Source: Bacteroidales bacterium
Lineage (GTDB): Bacteria > Bacteroidota > Bacteroidia > Bacteroidales > UBA932
Length of the DNA: 8,586 bases
Assembly: GCA_016295245.1 (NCBI GenBank)
Contig: JAEDLO010000065.1
Span: 1-8,586 of the forward strand
Direction of reading: 5' to 3'
The notes beneath the pieces were generated by a model that had not been told where the DNA came from, did no database searches, and was given only the letters and a program-made list of their open reading frames with translations. Both the position numbers and the translations under genes were made by a program. Below, piece after piece: positions 1-8,000 of the stretch (position 1 is the first letter of the stretch; each line of letters starts with the position of its first letter).

Positions 1-125
1 TGAGCGTGTTCGTGTTCGTGGGAGCTGGCCTCGTGGGCGTGCTCTTCACGGGCAGGATTGGTGTGGTTGTGGCAGGCTGTGCACAATAGGACGCAGACCA
101 GGGCCAATGCACTTATCTGTTTCAT
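1..125 (-). CDS. His-rich lipoprotein, probable N-terminus of a heavy-metal RND efflux periplasmic adaptor (partial)
   Basis: Only the first 41 codons are present; the gene continues past the left edge. Seen: the start ATG is at 125-123, followed by MKQ, a hydrophobic stretch (residues 4-17) and Cys18 in the context LLCTAC. This reads as a lipoprotein signal peptide with lipidation at Cys18, although Cys at -3 is unusual for a lipobox. The next 23 residues contain seven histidines (H19, 21, 29, 31, 36, 38, 40) alternating with Glu, Ala and Asn. Known: in Bacteroidetes, CusB/CzcB-type membrane-fusion proteins of Cu/Zn/Co efflux pumps often begin with a lipobox and a short His-rich metal-binding tail. 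Inference: this is such an adaptor, anchored to a membrane on the periplasmic side. It lies 121 bases downstream of another His-rich exported protein on the same strand. No promoter is visible between them, so they are probably co-transcribed. It could instead be a small metal-binding lipoprotein, because the diagnostic lipoyl/beta-barrel domains lie outside the window. Confidence 0.65.
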   Translation of the reverse strand, partial: MKQISALALVCVLLCTACHNHTNPAREEHAHEASSHEHEHA

Positions 126-246
126 ATAGATGATAATAATTCAGGTGTTTGCGCTATTCGGGCGCGATTGTCGTGGGGTATTGCTCCGGCGCGAAGACGG
201 CACGGGGCGTTGTCCGCCTGAAGGGAAAGGGCGGAAATTTTGAATT

Positions 247-624
247 TCAGACTGCGGGAGGGGCGCGGAGCGAGTTGCCGCTCAGTTCGGGCGAGTCCTT
301 CGGAGGATCGTCGTCTGTACAGAAGCGCAGCAGCTGCGACGGCGCGCAAGGCTGCGGAGCCACGGGCTGCGCTATTATTTCGCATACTTGGAAATCACCG
401 GGGTGCGGCTGCCCTTCGGAGTCGGAGACCAGATGGCTTCCGCCCGAGAAAACATCAAGATTCTCGCAACTGCCGTGGTGGGGATGATGGGCCTGATGCT
501 GCTCCGTTGGCGACTCCTGTTCGTGACAATGGCCGTGGTGGTCGTGCGGTACTGCGGAATGTACCAGAACGACCAGATATGCAAGGATGCATAAAAGATA
601 AGATATGGAGAGGCGTCTTCGCAT
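247..624 (-). CDS. Small exported His/Cys-rich protein (DUF6769-like), putative metal-associated
   Basis: This is a complete 125-residue frame starting at ATG 624-622 and ending at TGA 249-247. Residues 1-24 form a Sec signal peptide: RRR, then a hydrophobic core, then a likely cleavage after VHSA. The mature protein opens with a dense metal-ligand region, with ten His between residues 27 and 50 plus Cys33 and Cys53 (PHDHHGHCHE, then HQAHHPHH). Further on are Cys81, Cys93 and Cys102, a DDD run at 104-106 and the ending SLRAPPAV. No catalytic motif is visible. Known from memory: Bacteroidales carry short uncharacterised exported proteins of this shape (His-rich start, RAPP-type end) beside Cus/Czc-type efflux genes; I believe this is the DUF6769 group, but only a profile search would confirm it. 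Inference: a periplasmic metal buffer or chaperone for the efflux system whose adaptor probably follows. The start is chosen because it gives a complete signal peptide. Overlapping plus-strand frames resemble no protein I know. Confidence 0.7.
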   Translation of the reverse strand: MRRRLSISYLLCILAYLVVLVHSAVPHDHHGHCHEQESPTEQHQAHHPHHGSCENLDVFSGGSHLVSDSEGQPHPGDFQVCEIIAQPVAPQPCAPSQLLRFCTDDDPPKDSPELSGNSLRAPPAV

Positions 625-629
625 CGTAG

Positions 630-637
630 CAAAGATA
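630..637 (-). promoter_or_regulatory. Possible Bacteroidetes -7 box for the His-rich metal gene
   Basis: On the minus strand this reads TATCTTTG, a match to TAnnTTTG. Only five bases separate it from the ATG at 624, so transcription would start at or next to the start codon, giving a leaderless or nearly leaderless message. No clear -33 TTG is seen 19-21 bases upstream, only a T-run. The box may therefore be fortuitous. A second match (TAAATTTG, minus strand, 739-732) inside the start of gdhA is an alternative that would give a leader of about 100 bases. Confidence 0.4.
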
Positions 638-669
638 ATAAAAATTGTAAAAAAATCGCTTGTCGCCTC

Positions 670-699
670 TTGTTTCTTTTTTCATAATTCTTAATTTTG
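670..699 (+). promoter_or_regulatory. gdhA promoter (-33 TTG and -7 TAATTTTG)
   Basis: The -7 element TAATTTTG lies at 692-699 and fits TAnnTTTG exactly. A TTG at 670-672 stands 19 bases before it, which is the spacing expected for the primary sigma factor of Bacteroidetes. Transcription should begin near 705, leaving an AT-rich leader of about 20 bases before the gdhA ATG at 727. That leader has no Shine-Dalgarno sequence, as is usual in this phylum. The promoter probably drives both gdhA and the gene 9 bases after it. It faces away from the metal-gene promoter region. Confidence 0.7.
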
Positions 700-726
700 C
701 AAACAGGTTAGTTAATAAATAACACA

Positions 727-2082
727 ATGGACAAATTTACCGAAAACTATGTCGAGCAGTTCATGTCTGAACTCATCGCTCGCAACCCGGGTGAGAAGGA
801 ATTCCACCAGGCCGTCAGGGAAGTCGTAGAAAGCGTAGCCCCTTATGTAATGTCTTATCCGCATCTTATGGATATGAAGATCCTGGAGAGGATGGTGGAG
901 CCTGAGCGCGTCATTATGTTCAGGGTTCCTTGGATGGACGACAAGGGAGAGATTCACATCAACCGCGGTTACCGCGTTCAAATGAATAGCGCTATCGGCC
1001 CGTACAAGGGCGGTATCCGTTTCCACGCCAGCGTAAACCTCTCAATCATGAAGTTCCTCGCTTTCGAGCAGACCTTCAAGAACAGCCTCACGACCCTGCC
1101 TATGGGCGGCGCCAAGGGCGGTTCAGACTTCAGCCCGAGGGGCAAGTCCGATGCCGAGGTTATGCGTTTCTGCCAGAGCTTCATGACCGAGCTTCAGAGA
1201 CATATCGGACCTGATACCGACGTGCCTGCAGGTGATATCGGTGTGGGCGGACGTGAGGTCGGCTATATGTTCGGCCAGTACAAGAGGCTCAGGGACGAGT
1301 TCACCGGCACCCTTACAGGAAAGGGTCAGTGCTGGGGCGGTTCCCTTATGCGTCCCGAGGCAACAGGCTACGGCGTCTGCTACTTCGCGCAGGATATGCT
1401 CGCAACCAAGGGTAAGAGCTTCGAAGGCCAGACCGTATTGGTTTCAGGTTCAGGTAACGTTGCCCAGTTTGCAGCCCAGAAGGCTATGAGGCTCGGCGCC
1501 AAGGTTGTCAGCCTCTCAGACTCAAACGGCTCTATCTACGATCCGGAAGGCTTTACCGAGGAGAAGCTCGCCTATGTATTCCAGCTCAAGAACGTCCGTC
1601 GCGGCCGTATCAAGGAGTATGTAAGCCAGTATCCTAATGCCAAGTACCTGGAGAACCAGCGTCCTTGGAGCATCCCTTGCGACATCGCCCTGCCTTGCGC
1701 AACCCAGAACGAAATCGAGGCTGCCGATGCCGAGATGCTCGTAAAGAACGGCTGCTACTGCATTGCCGAGGGTGCAAATATGCCTACAACTCCTGAGGCT
1801 ATCGCCATTATTCAGAAGGCCAGGCTCCTCTACTCGCCGGGCAAGGCTTCGAATGCCGGCGGCGTTGCCACTTCAGGCCTCGAGATGTCACAGAACTCGA
1901 TGCGTATCAAGTGGACAGCAGAGGAGGTTGACGAGAGGCTCCACCGCATTATGTCCGACATCCACGCTGCCTGTCTGAAGTACGGTACCGAGGAGGACGG
2001 TTATGTCAACTACGTCAAGGGCGCAAACATCGCCGGCTTCATCAAAGTTGCCAACGCGATGGTTGAGCAGGGACTCGTATAA
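727..2082 (+). CDS. gdhA: NADP-type glutamate dehydrogenase
   Basis: Cytoplasmic enzyme that interconverts 2-oxoglutarate plus ammonium and glutamate using NADP(H); the assimilating direction is usual for this class. The protein has 451 residues, close to the ~447 of the E. coli enzyme and the size of the hexameric bacterial class. Seen: the substrate-binding segment GPYKGGIRFH (91-100, Lys94), the catalytic lysine segment LPMGGAKGG with Lys130, the catalytic aspartate in PAGDIGVGGRE (Asp170), and the Rossmann glycine motif SGSGNVA (240-246). After the second Rossmann strand comes SLSDSNG; an SDS here is typical of NADP-using members, but cofactor choice is inferred. The start is the ATG that follows the promoter at the proper distance, and it gives the usual MDKFTENYVEQFM-type opening. 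The gene is intact with a TAA stop. The next gene starts 9 bases later, suggesting a shared transcript. Confidence 0.97.
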   Translation: MDKFTENYVEQFMSELIARNPGEKEFHQAVREVVESVAPYVMSYPHLMDMKILERMVEPERVIMFRVPWMDDKGEIHINRGYRVQMNSAIGPYKGGIRFHASVNLSIMKFLAFEQTFKNSLTTLPMGGAKGGSDFSPRGKSDAEVMRFCQSFMTELQRHIGPDTDVPAGDIGVGGREVGYMFGQYKRLRDEFTGTLTGKGQCWGGSLMRPEATGYGVCYFAQDMLATKGKSFEGQTVLVSGSGNVAQFAAQKAMRLGAKVVSLSDSNGSIYDPEGFTEEKLAYVFQLKNVRRGRIKEYVSQYPNAKYLENQRPWSIPCDIALPCATQNEIEAADAEMLVKNGCYCIAEGANMPTTPEAIAIIQKARLLYSPGKASNAGGVATSGLEMSQNSMRIKWTAEEVDERLHRIMSDIHAACLKYGTEEDGYVNYVKGANIAGFIKVANAMVEQGLV

Positions 2083-2091
2083 TTCTTTTTG

Positions 2092-5037
2092 ATGAAAACA
2101 AATCAGGACTATACCCTTATGACCAGGAGAATCCGCCGGATTCTCCTGGTTTGTAACAATTACGACAGTTTCATTCTCGAAGAGGACGGTCACATTGAGG
2201 AGCAGGTGAATCGCGAATATGCGGAACTGAGCCTTTCCAATCCTCCTTCGTTCGACCGTGCCGAGACCGTTTCCGAGGCGATGGAGATGATTCAGGAGGA
2301 AGATTACGATCTCTTCATCCTGATGTACAACGGTCGTGACGAGATTTTTGACTTTTCCCACGTCGTAAAGGAAAAGAGTCCTGATACACCGGTGGTGATC
2401 CTGACCTCCTTTGCCAAGGAAATCCACCAGCAGCTGCTCGAAAAGGATAGTTCGAGTATCGACTACGCCTTCTGCTGGAACAACAGCCCCGACCTGATCC
2501 TGACCATCATCAAGCTCATCGAGGACAAGATGAATGCGGAGCACGACTGCCTCGAAGAGGGAGTGCGCGCCATTCTTCTGGTAGAGGATTCCATCCGCTA
2601 CTATTCGACTTATCTGCCGCTGCTCTACAAGCTGGTGCTCCAGCAGAATGTGGACGCCCTTCGCGACGCCCTGAACGAGAAGCAGCAGATGCTCCGAAAG
2701 AGGGCCAGACCGAAAATCCTGATGGCAAGCTGCTATGACGATGCCGTTTCCCTTTACAACAAGTACAAGTCCAATATCCTGGGAGTCATCTCGGATGTGG
2801 GCTTCGTGCTCCACAAGGGAGACAATCCGCGCACCGAGAAAAGGGATGCCGGAATAGACCTTTGCCGTATGGTCAAGGCTGACAGCCCTACTATGCCTTT
2901 CCTGATGCAGTCTTCTCAGGCCAGTATGAAGGACCTGGCGGACGAGTTGGGCGTGGGCTTCGTGCTGAAGAGCTCCAAGAGCCTGACACAGGACCTGGGA
3001 GACTACATCGGCAGGGAGTTCGGCTTCGGTGACTTCATCGTTACCGACAGGGACAACGGCCCTGTGCTCGCCAGGGCGCGCGATCTTTTTGAATTCGAGC
3101 AGGTTATGAGCGGTATCTCGGACGAGGCCCTCAAGTACCTGTCAAGCAAGAATTATATCTCGAGGTGGCTGTTGGGACGAGGTCTCTTCAAGATAGGAAG
3201 TATGTTCCGTCCCATCAGGATAGAAAGCGACGACGATATCGACGAGGTTCGCCAGATGAACCTCAGGGTGATTCACGACTACCGCATACAGCAGGCCTTG
3301 GGCGTGGTCGCCCAGTTCGATCCGGCTACCTACAATGACACCATCTGGTTCGCCCGCATCGGCGAGGGTTCACTCGGAGGCAAGGCCCGCGGCCTGGCCT
3401 TCCTGAATCACATCCTCCAGAAGTATGACCTTTACAACAAGTGGGAGGATGTCCGCATACTCGTGCCCAGAACCGTTGTGGTCACGACTGAATACTTCGA
3501 CAGGTTTATGAACGAGAACGGCCTGCAGTACGTGGTCAACTCCGACCTGCCTGACGCCGAGATTCTCTCCGAATTTGTCGCTTCGACCCTCCCTGCCGAG
3601 CTTACCGAAGCCCTGAGGGTCTTCATTCGCAATGTCCGCAAGCCTCTTGCCGTGCGTTCTTCCTCCAAACTGGAAGACTCATATTATCAGCCTTTTGCGG
3701 GAGTGTATTCGACTTATATGATTCCTTGCACCGAAAACGAGGACCAGCAGTTGCGCATACTCTCCAAGGCTATCAAGAGCGTCTATGCCTCAGTATTCTT
3801 CTCTTCTTCCAGGGGCTATATCACAGCCACCTCGAACGTGATCAGCGAGGAGAAGATGGCAGTCGTAATCCAGGAAATCTGCGGAAGCGAGGACGGAGGC
3901 TATTTCTTCCCGACCTTCTCGGGCGTGGCACGCTCCCTGAATTTCTACCCGATAGGCTACGAGGCGCCGGAAGACGGCGTGGTCAAGATTGCCTTCGGTC
4001 TGGGCAAGGCCGTGGTTGACGGCGAGCAGGTGCTGCGTTTCTGTCCTAAATATCCGCGCAATGTCCTTCAGACCTCGACTCCGGAGCTGACGATGACTGA
4101 CACTCAGCAGGTGATGTACGCGATGGATCTCAGGCCGGAAAAGTTCAAGACCTCGGTGGATGACTCCGTCAACCTCGACAGGATTCCGATTACCGAATGC
4201 GAGAAGTTCAGGTCTTTCTCCCGTGTGGTTTCCACCTACGACTACGAGAATATGCGCATCGTCGATTCTGCCGCCCCTCAGGGCCCGAAGTTCGTCACCT
4301 TCGCCCATATCCTCAAATACAGGATGTTCCCGCTTTCGGACATCCTGAACGAATTGCTCGAAATCATCCGCCGCGAGGTCAACTGCGGCGTCGAAATAGA
4401 GTTTGCTGCGGACCTGGACCCTCGCCGCAACGGTCTTCCGGTCTTCAACGTGCTTCAGGTCAGGCCGATTTCGGACGACGGAATGTACGCCAAGGTGGAC
4501 TGGTCGTCAGTTGATACTTCAGACTCGCTGGTGTACTCGACCAGCGCCATTGGACCGGGCTGGATCAAGGGTGTGCACGATGTTGTGTACCTGCGCCGTG
4601 AGGCTTTCGACGTGATGAAGACGCGCAAGATGGCCTCGGAGCTTACCGCCCTGAACAGCCAGTTGCGCTCGGAAGGCTGCAATTACGTGCTCATCGGCTA
4701 CGGTCGCTGGGGCTCAAGCATCGACTCCCTCGGTGTGCCGGTGAACTGGTCCGACATCTCCGAGGCAAAGGTCATAGTCGAGAGCTGTCTGGAAAATTTC
4801 CGCGTTGACCCGAGCCAGGGCACGCACTTCTTCCAGAATATGACTTCGTTCAATGCCGGCTATGTCAATGTGAATCCGTATTCGCGCAAGGGAGAAGTGT
4901 TTGACTACGCTGCCCTTGATGCGATGCCCGCCATCTATGAGAGTGAATATGTGCGCCGTGTACGTTTCGACGATGAACTCCTCATCTGTGTTGACGGAAG
5001 AGAGGGGCGCGCAGTAGTTAAAATCCAAAATTTGTAG
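2092..5037 (+). CDS. Two receiver-like domains fused to a PEP synthase-type ATP-grasp (PPDK_N) domain; function unknown
   Basis: This is a 981-residue soluble protein without signal peptide or membrane segments. Seen, in order: (1) a degenerate receiver domain (about 18-140): the acidic pocket is CNN instead of DD, Met78 sits where the phospho-Asp is expected, and Trp129 replaces the Lys; (2) a second receiver-like domain (about 160-305) that keeps the pocket (VEDS 164-167), a candidate phospho-Asp235 in ISDVGF, Ser274/275 and Lys293; (3) a linker; (4) a PEP/pyruvate-binding ATP-grasp domain (about 420-795) with SLGGKARG (427-434), RSSSKLED (522-529), GLGKAVVDG and VLQVRP (787-792); (5) a C-terminal region with GRWG (871-874) and SQGTHFFQN (908-916). 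Known: PEP synthase and PPDK need a swivelling phosphohistidine domain and a PEP/pyruvate barrel, and both are absent. Databases often call such proteins PEP synthase, which is misleading. Inference: an ATP-dependent phosphotransfer or sensory protein controlled through its receiver domain. ATG 2092 is preferred; TTG 2089 is adjacent, and ATG 2119 would trim nine residues. It ends with tandem stops TAG TAA. Confidence 0.85.
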   Translation: MKTNQDYTLMTRRIRRILLVCNNYDSFILEEDGHIEEQVNREYAELSLSNPPSFDRAETVSEAMEMIQEEDYDLFILMYNGRDEIFDFSHVVKEKSPDTPVVILTSFAKEIHQQLLEKDSSSIDYAFCWNNSPDLILTIIKLIEDKMNAEHDCLEEGVRAILLVEDSIRYYSTYLPLLYKLVLQQNVDALRDALNEKQQMLRKRARPKILMASCYDDAVSLYNKYKSNILGVISDVGFVLHKGDNPRTEKRDAGIDLCRMVKADSPTMPFLMQSSQASMKDLADELGVGFVLKSSKSLTQDLGDYIGREFGFGDFIVTDRDNGPVLARARDLFEFEQVMSGISDEALKYLSSKNYISRWLLGRGLFKIGSMFRPIRIESDDDIDEVRQMNLRVIHDYRIQQALGVVAQFDPATYNDTIWFARIGEGSLGGKARGLAFLNHILQKYDLYNKWEDVRILVPRTVVVTTEYFDRFMNENGLQYVVNSDLPDAEILSEFVASTLPAELTEALRVFIRNVRKPLAVRSSSKLEDSYYQPFAGVYSTYMIPCTENEDQQLRILSKAIKSVYASVFFSSSRGYITATSNVISEEKMAVVIQEICGSEDGGYFFPTFSGVARSLNFYPIGYEAPEDGVVKIAFGLGKAVVDGEQVLRFCPKYPRNVLQTSTPELTMTDTQQVMYAMDLRPEKFKTSVDDSVNLDRIPITECEKFRSFSRVVSTYDYENMRIVDSAAPQGPKFVTFAHILKYRMFPLSDILNELLEIIRREVNCGVEIEFAADLDPRRNGLPVFNVLQVRPISDDGMYAKVDWSSVDTSDSLVYSTSAIGPGWIKGVHDVVYLRREAFDVMKTRKMASELTALNSQLRSEGCNYVLIGYGRWGSSIDSLGVPVNWSDISEAKVIVESCLENFRVDPSQGTHFFQNMTSFNAGYVNVNPYSRKGEVFDYAALDAMPAIYESEYVRRVRFDDELLICVDGREGRAVVKIQNL
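2122..2150. repeat. Perfect 13-bp inverted repeat with 3-base loop at the start of the receiver/ATP-grasp gene
   Basis: The left arm ACCAGGAGAATCC (2122-2134) and right arm GGATTCTCCTGGT (2138-2150) are exact reverse complements around the loop GCC. In RNA this is a strong hairpin within codons 11-20 counted from ATG 2092, directly after the in-frame ATG at 2119-2121. Only three T residues (TTTG) follow it, so it is not a classic intrinsic terminator. It could limit read-through or translation from gdhA into the next gene, or be an operator-like palindrome in DNA. No role is proven; chance within coding sequence is possible. Confidence 0.8.
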
Positions 5038-5045
5038 TAATTTTG
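5038..5045 (+). promoter_or_regulatory. carB -7 box overlapping the upstream stop codons
   Basis: TAATTTTG fits the Bacteroidetes -7 consensus TAnnTTTG. Its first three bases are the second of the tandem stop codons (TAG 5035-5037, TAA 5038-5040) of the preceding gene. It is identical to the gdhA -7 box, and the match extends to ten bases (TAATTTTGCA at 692-701 and 5038-5047). Transcription would start near 5051, leaving about 15 bases of AT-rich leader before ATG 5066. A -33 TTG at the right distance is missing; TTA at 5017-5019 is the nearest. Read-through from upstream is also possible. Confidence 0.6.
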
Positions 5046-5065
5046 CAGTCCATAAATAATCCCTT

Positions 5066-8000
5066 ATGAAATCAAATCTCAAGAAGGTACTGGTATTAGG
5101 CTCAGGCGCCCTTAAGATCGGGCAGGCCGGAGAATTCGATTATTCAGGATCCCAGGCTCTCAAGGCTCTCCGTGAAGAGGGGATCAGTTCTGTCCTCATC
5201 AACCCCAATATTGCTACGATTCAGACGTCTGAAGGCATTGCAGACAAGGTGTATTTCCTTCCTGTGACGCCTTTTTTCGTAACTGAAATCATCAAGAAGG
5301 AGAGGCCTGACGGCATCCTCCTGGCTTTCGGTGGCCAGACTGCACTCAACTGTGGTACAGAGCTTTATCTCTCGGGAGTGCTGGGTGAGTACGGAGTTCA
5401 GGTGCTCGGCACAAGTGTCGAGGCCATTATGAATACCGAAGACCGCGACCTTTTTGTAAAGGAGCTTACCAAGGTTGACCTCAAGGTGCCTGTAAGCCAG
5501 GCCTGCGAAAGTATGGACGAGGCCATTGCGGCAGCGCGCCGCATAGGTTATCCGATTATGATACGCTCCGCCTATGCCCTCGGCGGCCTCGGTTCAGGCG
5601 TCTGCCCGGACGAGGAGACATTCCGCGAAATCGCCGAATCGGCCTTCACCTTCGCCCCTCAGGTCCTCGTCGAGGAAAGTCTCAAGGGCTGGAAGGAAAT
5701 TGAGTTTGAGGTCATCAGGGATGCCTCCGACCGCTGCTTTACCGTGGCTTCTATGGAGAATTTCGATCCGCTCGGCATCCATACCGGCGAGTCAATCGTC
5801 GTGGCTCCTACCTGCTCCCTGACTGACGAGCAGGTGACGATGCTTCAGGAGATTGCCGTCAAGTGCGTGCGTCACCTTGGCATTGTGGGTGAGTGCAACA
5901 TCCAGTATGCCTTCAACGCCCAGACCAACGACTACCGCATCATCGAGATCAATGCCCGCCTGAGCCGCTCTTCAGCTCTCGCCTCAAAGGCCACCGGTTA
6001 TCCTCTTGCCTTCGTTGCGGCCAAGATAGCTCTCGGATACAATCTCGACCAGATTGGTGAGATGGGCACGACCAATTCGGCCTATGTAGCGCCGTCCCTG
6101 GATTATATGATCTGCAAGATTCCTCGCTGGGACCTCACCAAGTTCGCCGGCGTGAGCCGCAGGATTGGCTCGTCGATGAAGTCGGTGGGTGAGATTATGT
6201 CCATCGGCCGTTCTTTCGAGGAGATGCTCCAGAAGGGCCTCAGGATGATAGGTCAGGGTATGCACGGATTTGTGGGCAATGACCACACCCGCTTCGAAAA
6301 TATTGACGACGAGCTGGCAAACCCTACCGACCTGCGCATCTTCGCCATCGCCCAGGCTCTCGAGGAAGGGTACAGCATAGAGCGCATATATGAACTCACC
6401 AAGATCGATCCTTGGTTCATCCGGAAGATGAAGAACATCGTCGATTACAAGCACAAGCTCGAGACTTACAACAGCCTTGAGGATCTGCCTGCGGATGTTC
6501 TGCGTGAGGCCAAGGTGCTGGGTTTCTCCGATTTCCAGATTGCCCGCTTCGTACTCAAGCCAGAGGGCGGCAATATGGAGAAACCTATGCTTTCAGTTCG
6601 CGCCCTGCGCAAGAAACTCGGTATTCTCCCTGCCGTGAAGCGCATCCCTACCGTTGCGAGTGAAAACCCTGAGTTGACCAACTACCTCTATATGACCTAT
6701 GCGGTTGAGGGCTATGATGTCAACTACTACAAAAATGAAAAGTCTGTTGTCGTGCTCGGTTCGGGTGCATACCGCATCGGCTCGAGTGTGGAATTCGACT
6801 GGTGTTCGGTGAATGCCGTTTCAACCGCCCGCAAGCTCGGCTACAAGTCGATAATGATCAACTACAACCCTGAGACAGTATCGACCGACTATGATATGTG
6901 TGACCGCCTATATTTCGACGAACTCTCTTTCGAACGCGTACTTGACGTGATTGACCTCGAGTCTCCTCGCGGAGTGATCGTATCCGTCGGCGGTCAGATT
7001 CCGAACAACCTTGCGATGAAGCTCTACAGGCAGGGAGTTCCTGTCCTGGGTACGAGTCCGGTCAACATCGACCGTGCCGAGAACCGTGGAAAATTCTCCG
7101 CTATGCTCGACAAGCTCGGCATCGACCAGCCGAAGTGGAGCGCCCTGACCTCTATGGAGGACATCAAAAAGTTCATCGACGAGGTGGGCTACCCTGTGCT
7201 CGTGCGTCCGTCGTACGTGCTCTCGGGTGCCGCTATGAATGTCTGCTACGATGATGACGAGCTCCGCCGCTTCCTTGAGATGGCAAGCGAGGTGAGCAAG
7301 GAATACCCTGTGGTCGTAAGCCAGTTCATGACCGAGACCAACGAAATCGAGTTCGATGCCGTCGCCCGCGAGGGTGAGGTGGTGGAATATGCGATTTCGG
7401 AGCATATCGAGTACGCCGGAGTGCACTCGGGAGACGCCACAATGTGCTTCCCTGTGCAGTCAATCAGCTTCGCGACCGTGCGCCAGATCAAGAAGATTTC
7501 CCGCGCGATTGCAAAGGAACTCAACATCTCCGGACCTTTCAATATCCAGTACCTGGCCAAGGGCCGCGACATCAAGGTGATCGAGTGCAACCTGAGGGCT
7601 TCCCGTTCGTTCCCATTCGTCTCAAAGGTGCTGAAGCGCAACTTCATCGAGACAGCCACACGCATTATGCTCGACGCTCCGTACAGTATGCCTGACAAGA
7701 GCGAATTCGACATCGACCGCGTGGGCGTCAAGGCTTCGCAGTTCAGCTTTGCGCGTCTGCAGAACGCCGACCCTGTATTGGGCGTGGATATGTCTTCTAC
7801 CGGCGAGGTGGGCTGCATCGGCGACGACTTTAACGAGGCCCTGCTCAATGCTATGATAGCTACCGGCTATAACGTGCCGTCAAAGGACAAGGCGATTATG
7901 ATCTCTTCAGGCGAGACAAAGAGCAAGGTTGCCCTGCTGGATGCCGCTGCAATGCTCGTCAAGGCCGGTTACAAGATTTGCGCAACCGCCGGCACCGCCC

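Noticed and set aside
126..246. A possible extra small gene or promoter between the two minus-strand genes
   Set aside because: No minus-strand TAnnTTTG box is present, and the frames crossing this stretch are Arg/Ala-rich and overlap the neighbouring gene. I see nothing supportable here.
149..629. Open frames on the plus strand (149-487, 240-629, 388-594) opposite the His-rich protein gene
   Set aside because: They overlap a minus-strand frame that has a signal peptide and a coherent His/Cys pattern. Their translations are low-complexity Arg/Gly/Ser-rich and resemble no family I know.
2089..2091. TTG as start codon of the receiver/ATP-grasp gene
   Set aside because: An ATG follows directly in frame at 2092, so the TTG would add only one residue and is less likely to be used.
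2122..2160. The inverted repeat as an intrinsic terminator of gdhA
   Set aside because: It is followed by only three T residues and then mixed sequence, and it lies inside the next coding region. Kept as a hairpin of unknown role.
1888..2814. A 308-codon antisense frame across the end of gdhA and the start of the next gene
   Set aside because: It lies opposite two well-supported genes and spans their junction. Long antisense frames are expected from the GC-rich codon use here, and no domain motif is visible.
4714..5082. Antisense frame crossing the junction between the fusion gene and carB
   Set aside because: It covers the conserved C-terminus of the fusion protein and the carB start, has no recognisable motif, and is best explained as a shadow of codon use.
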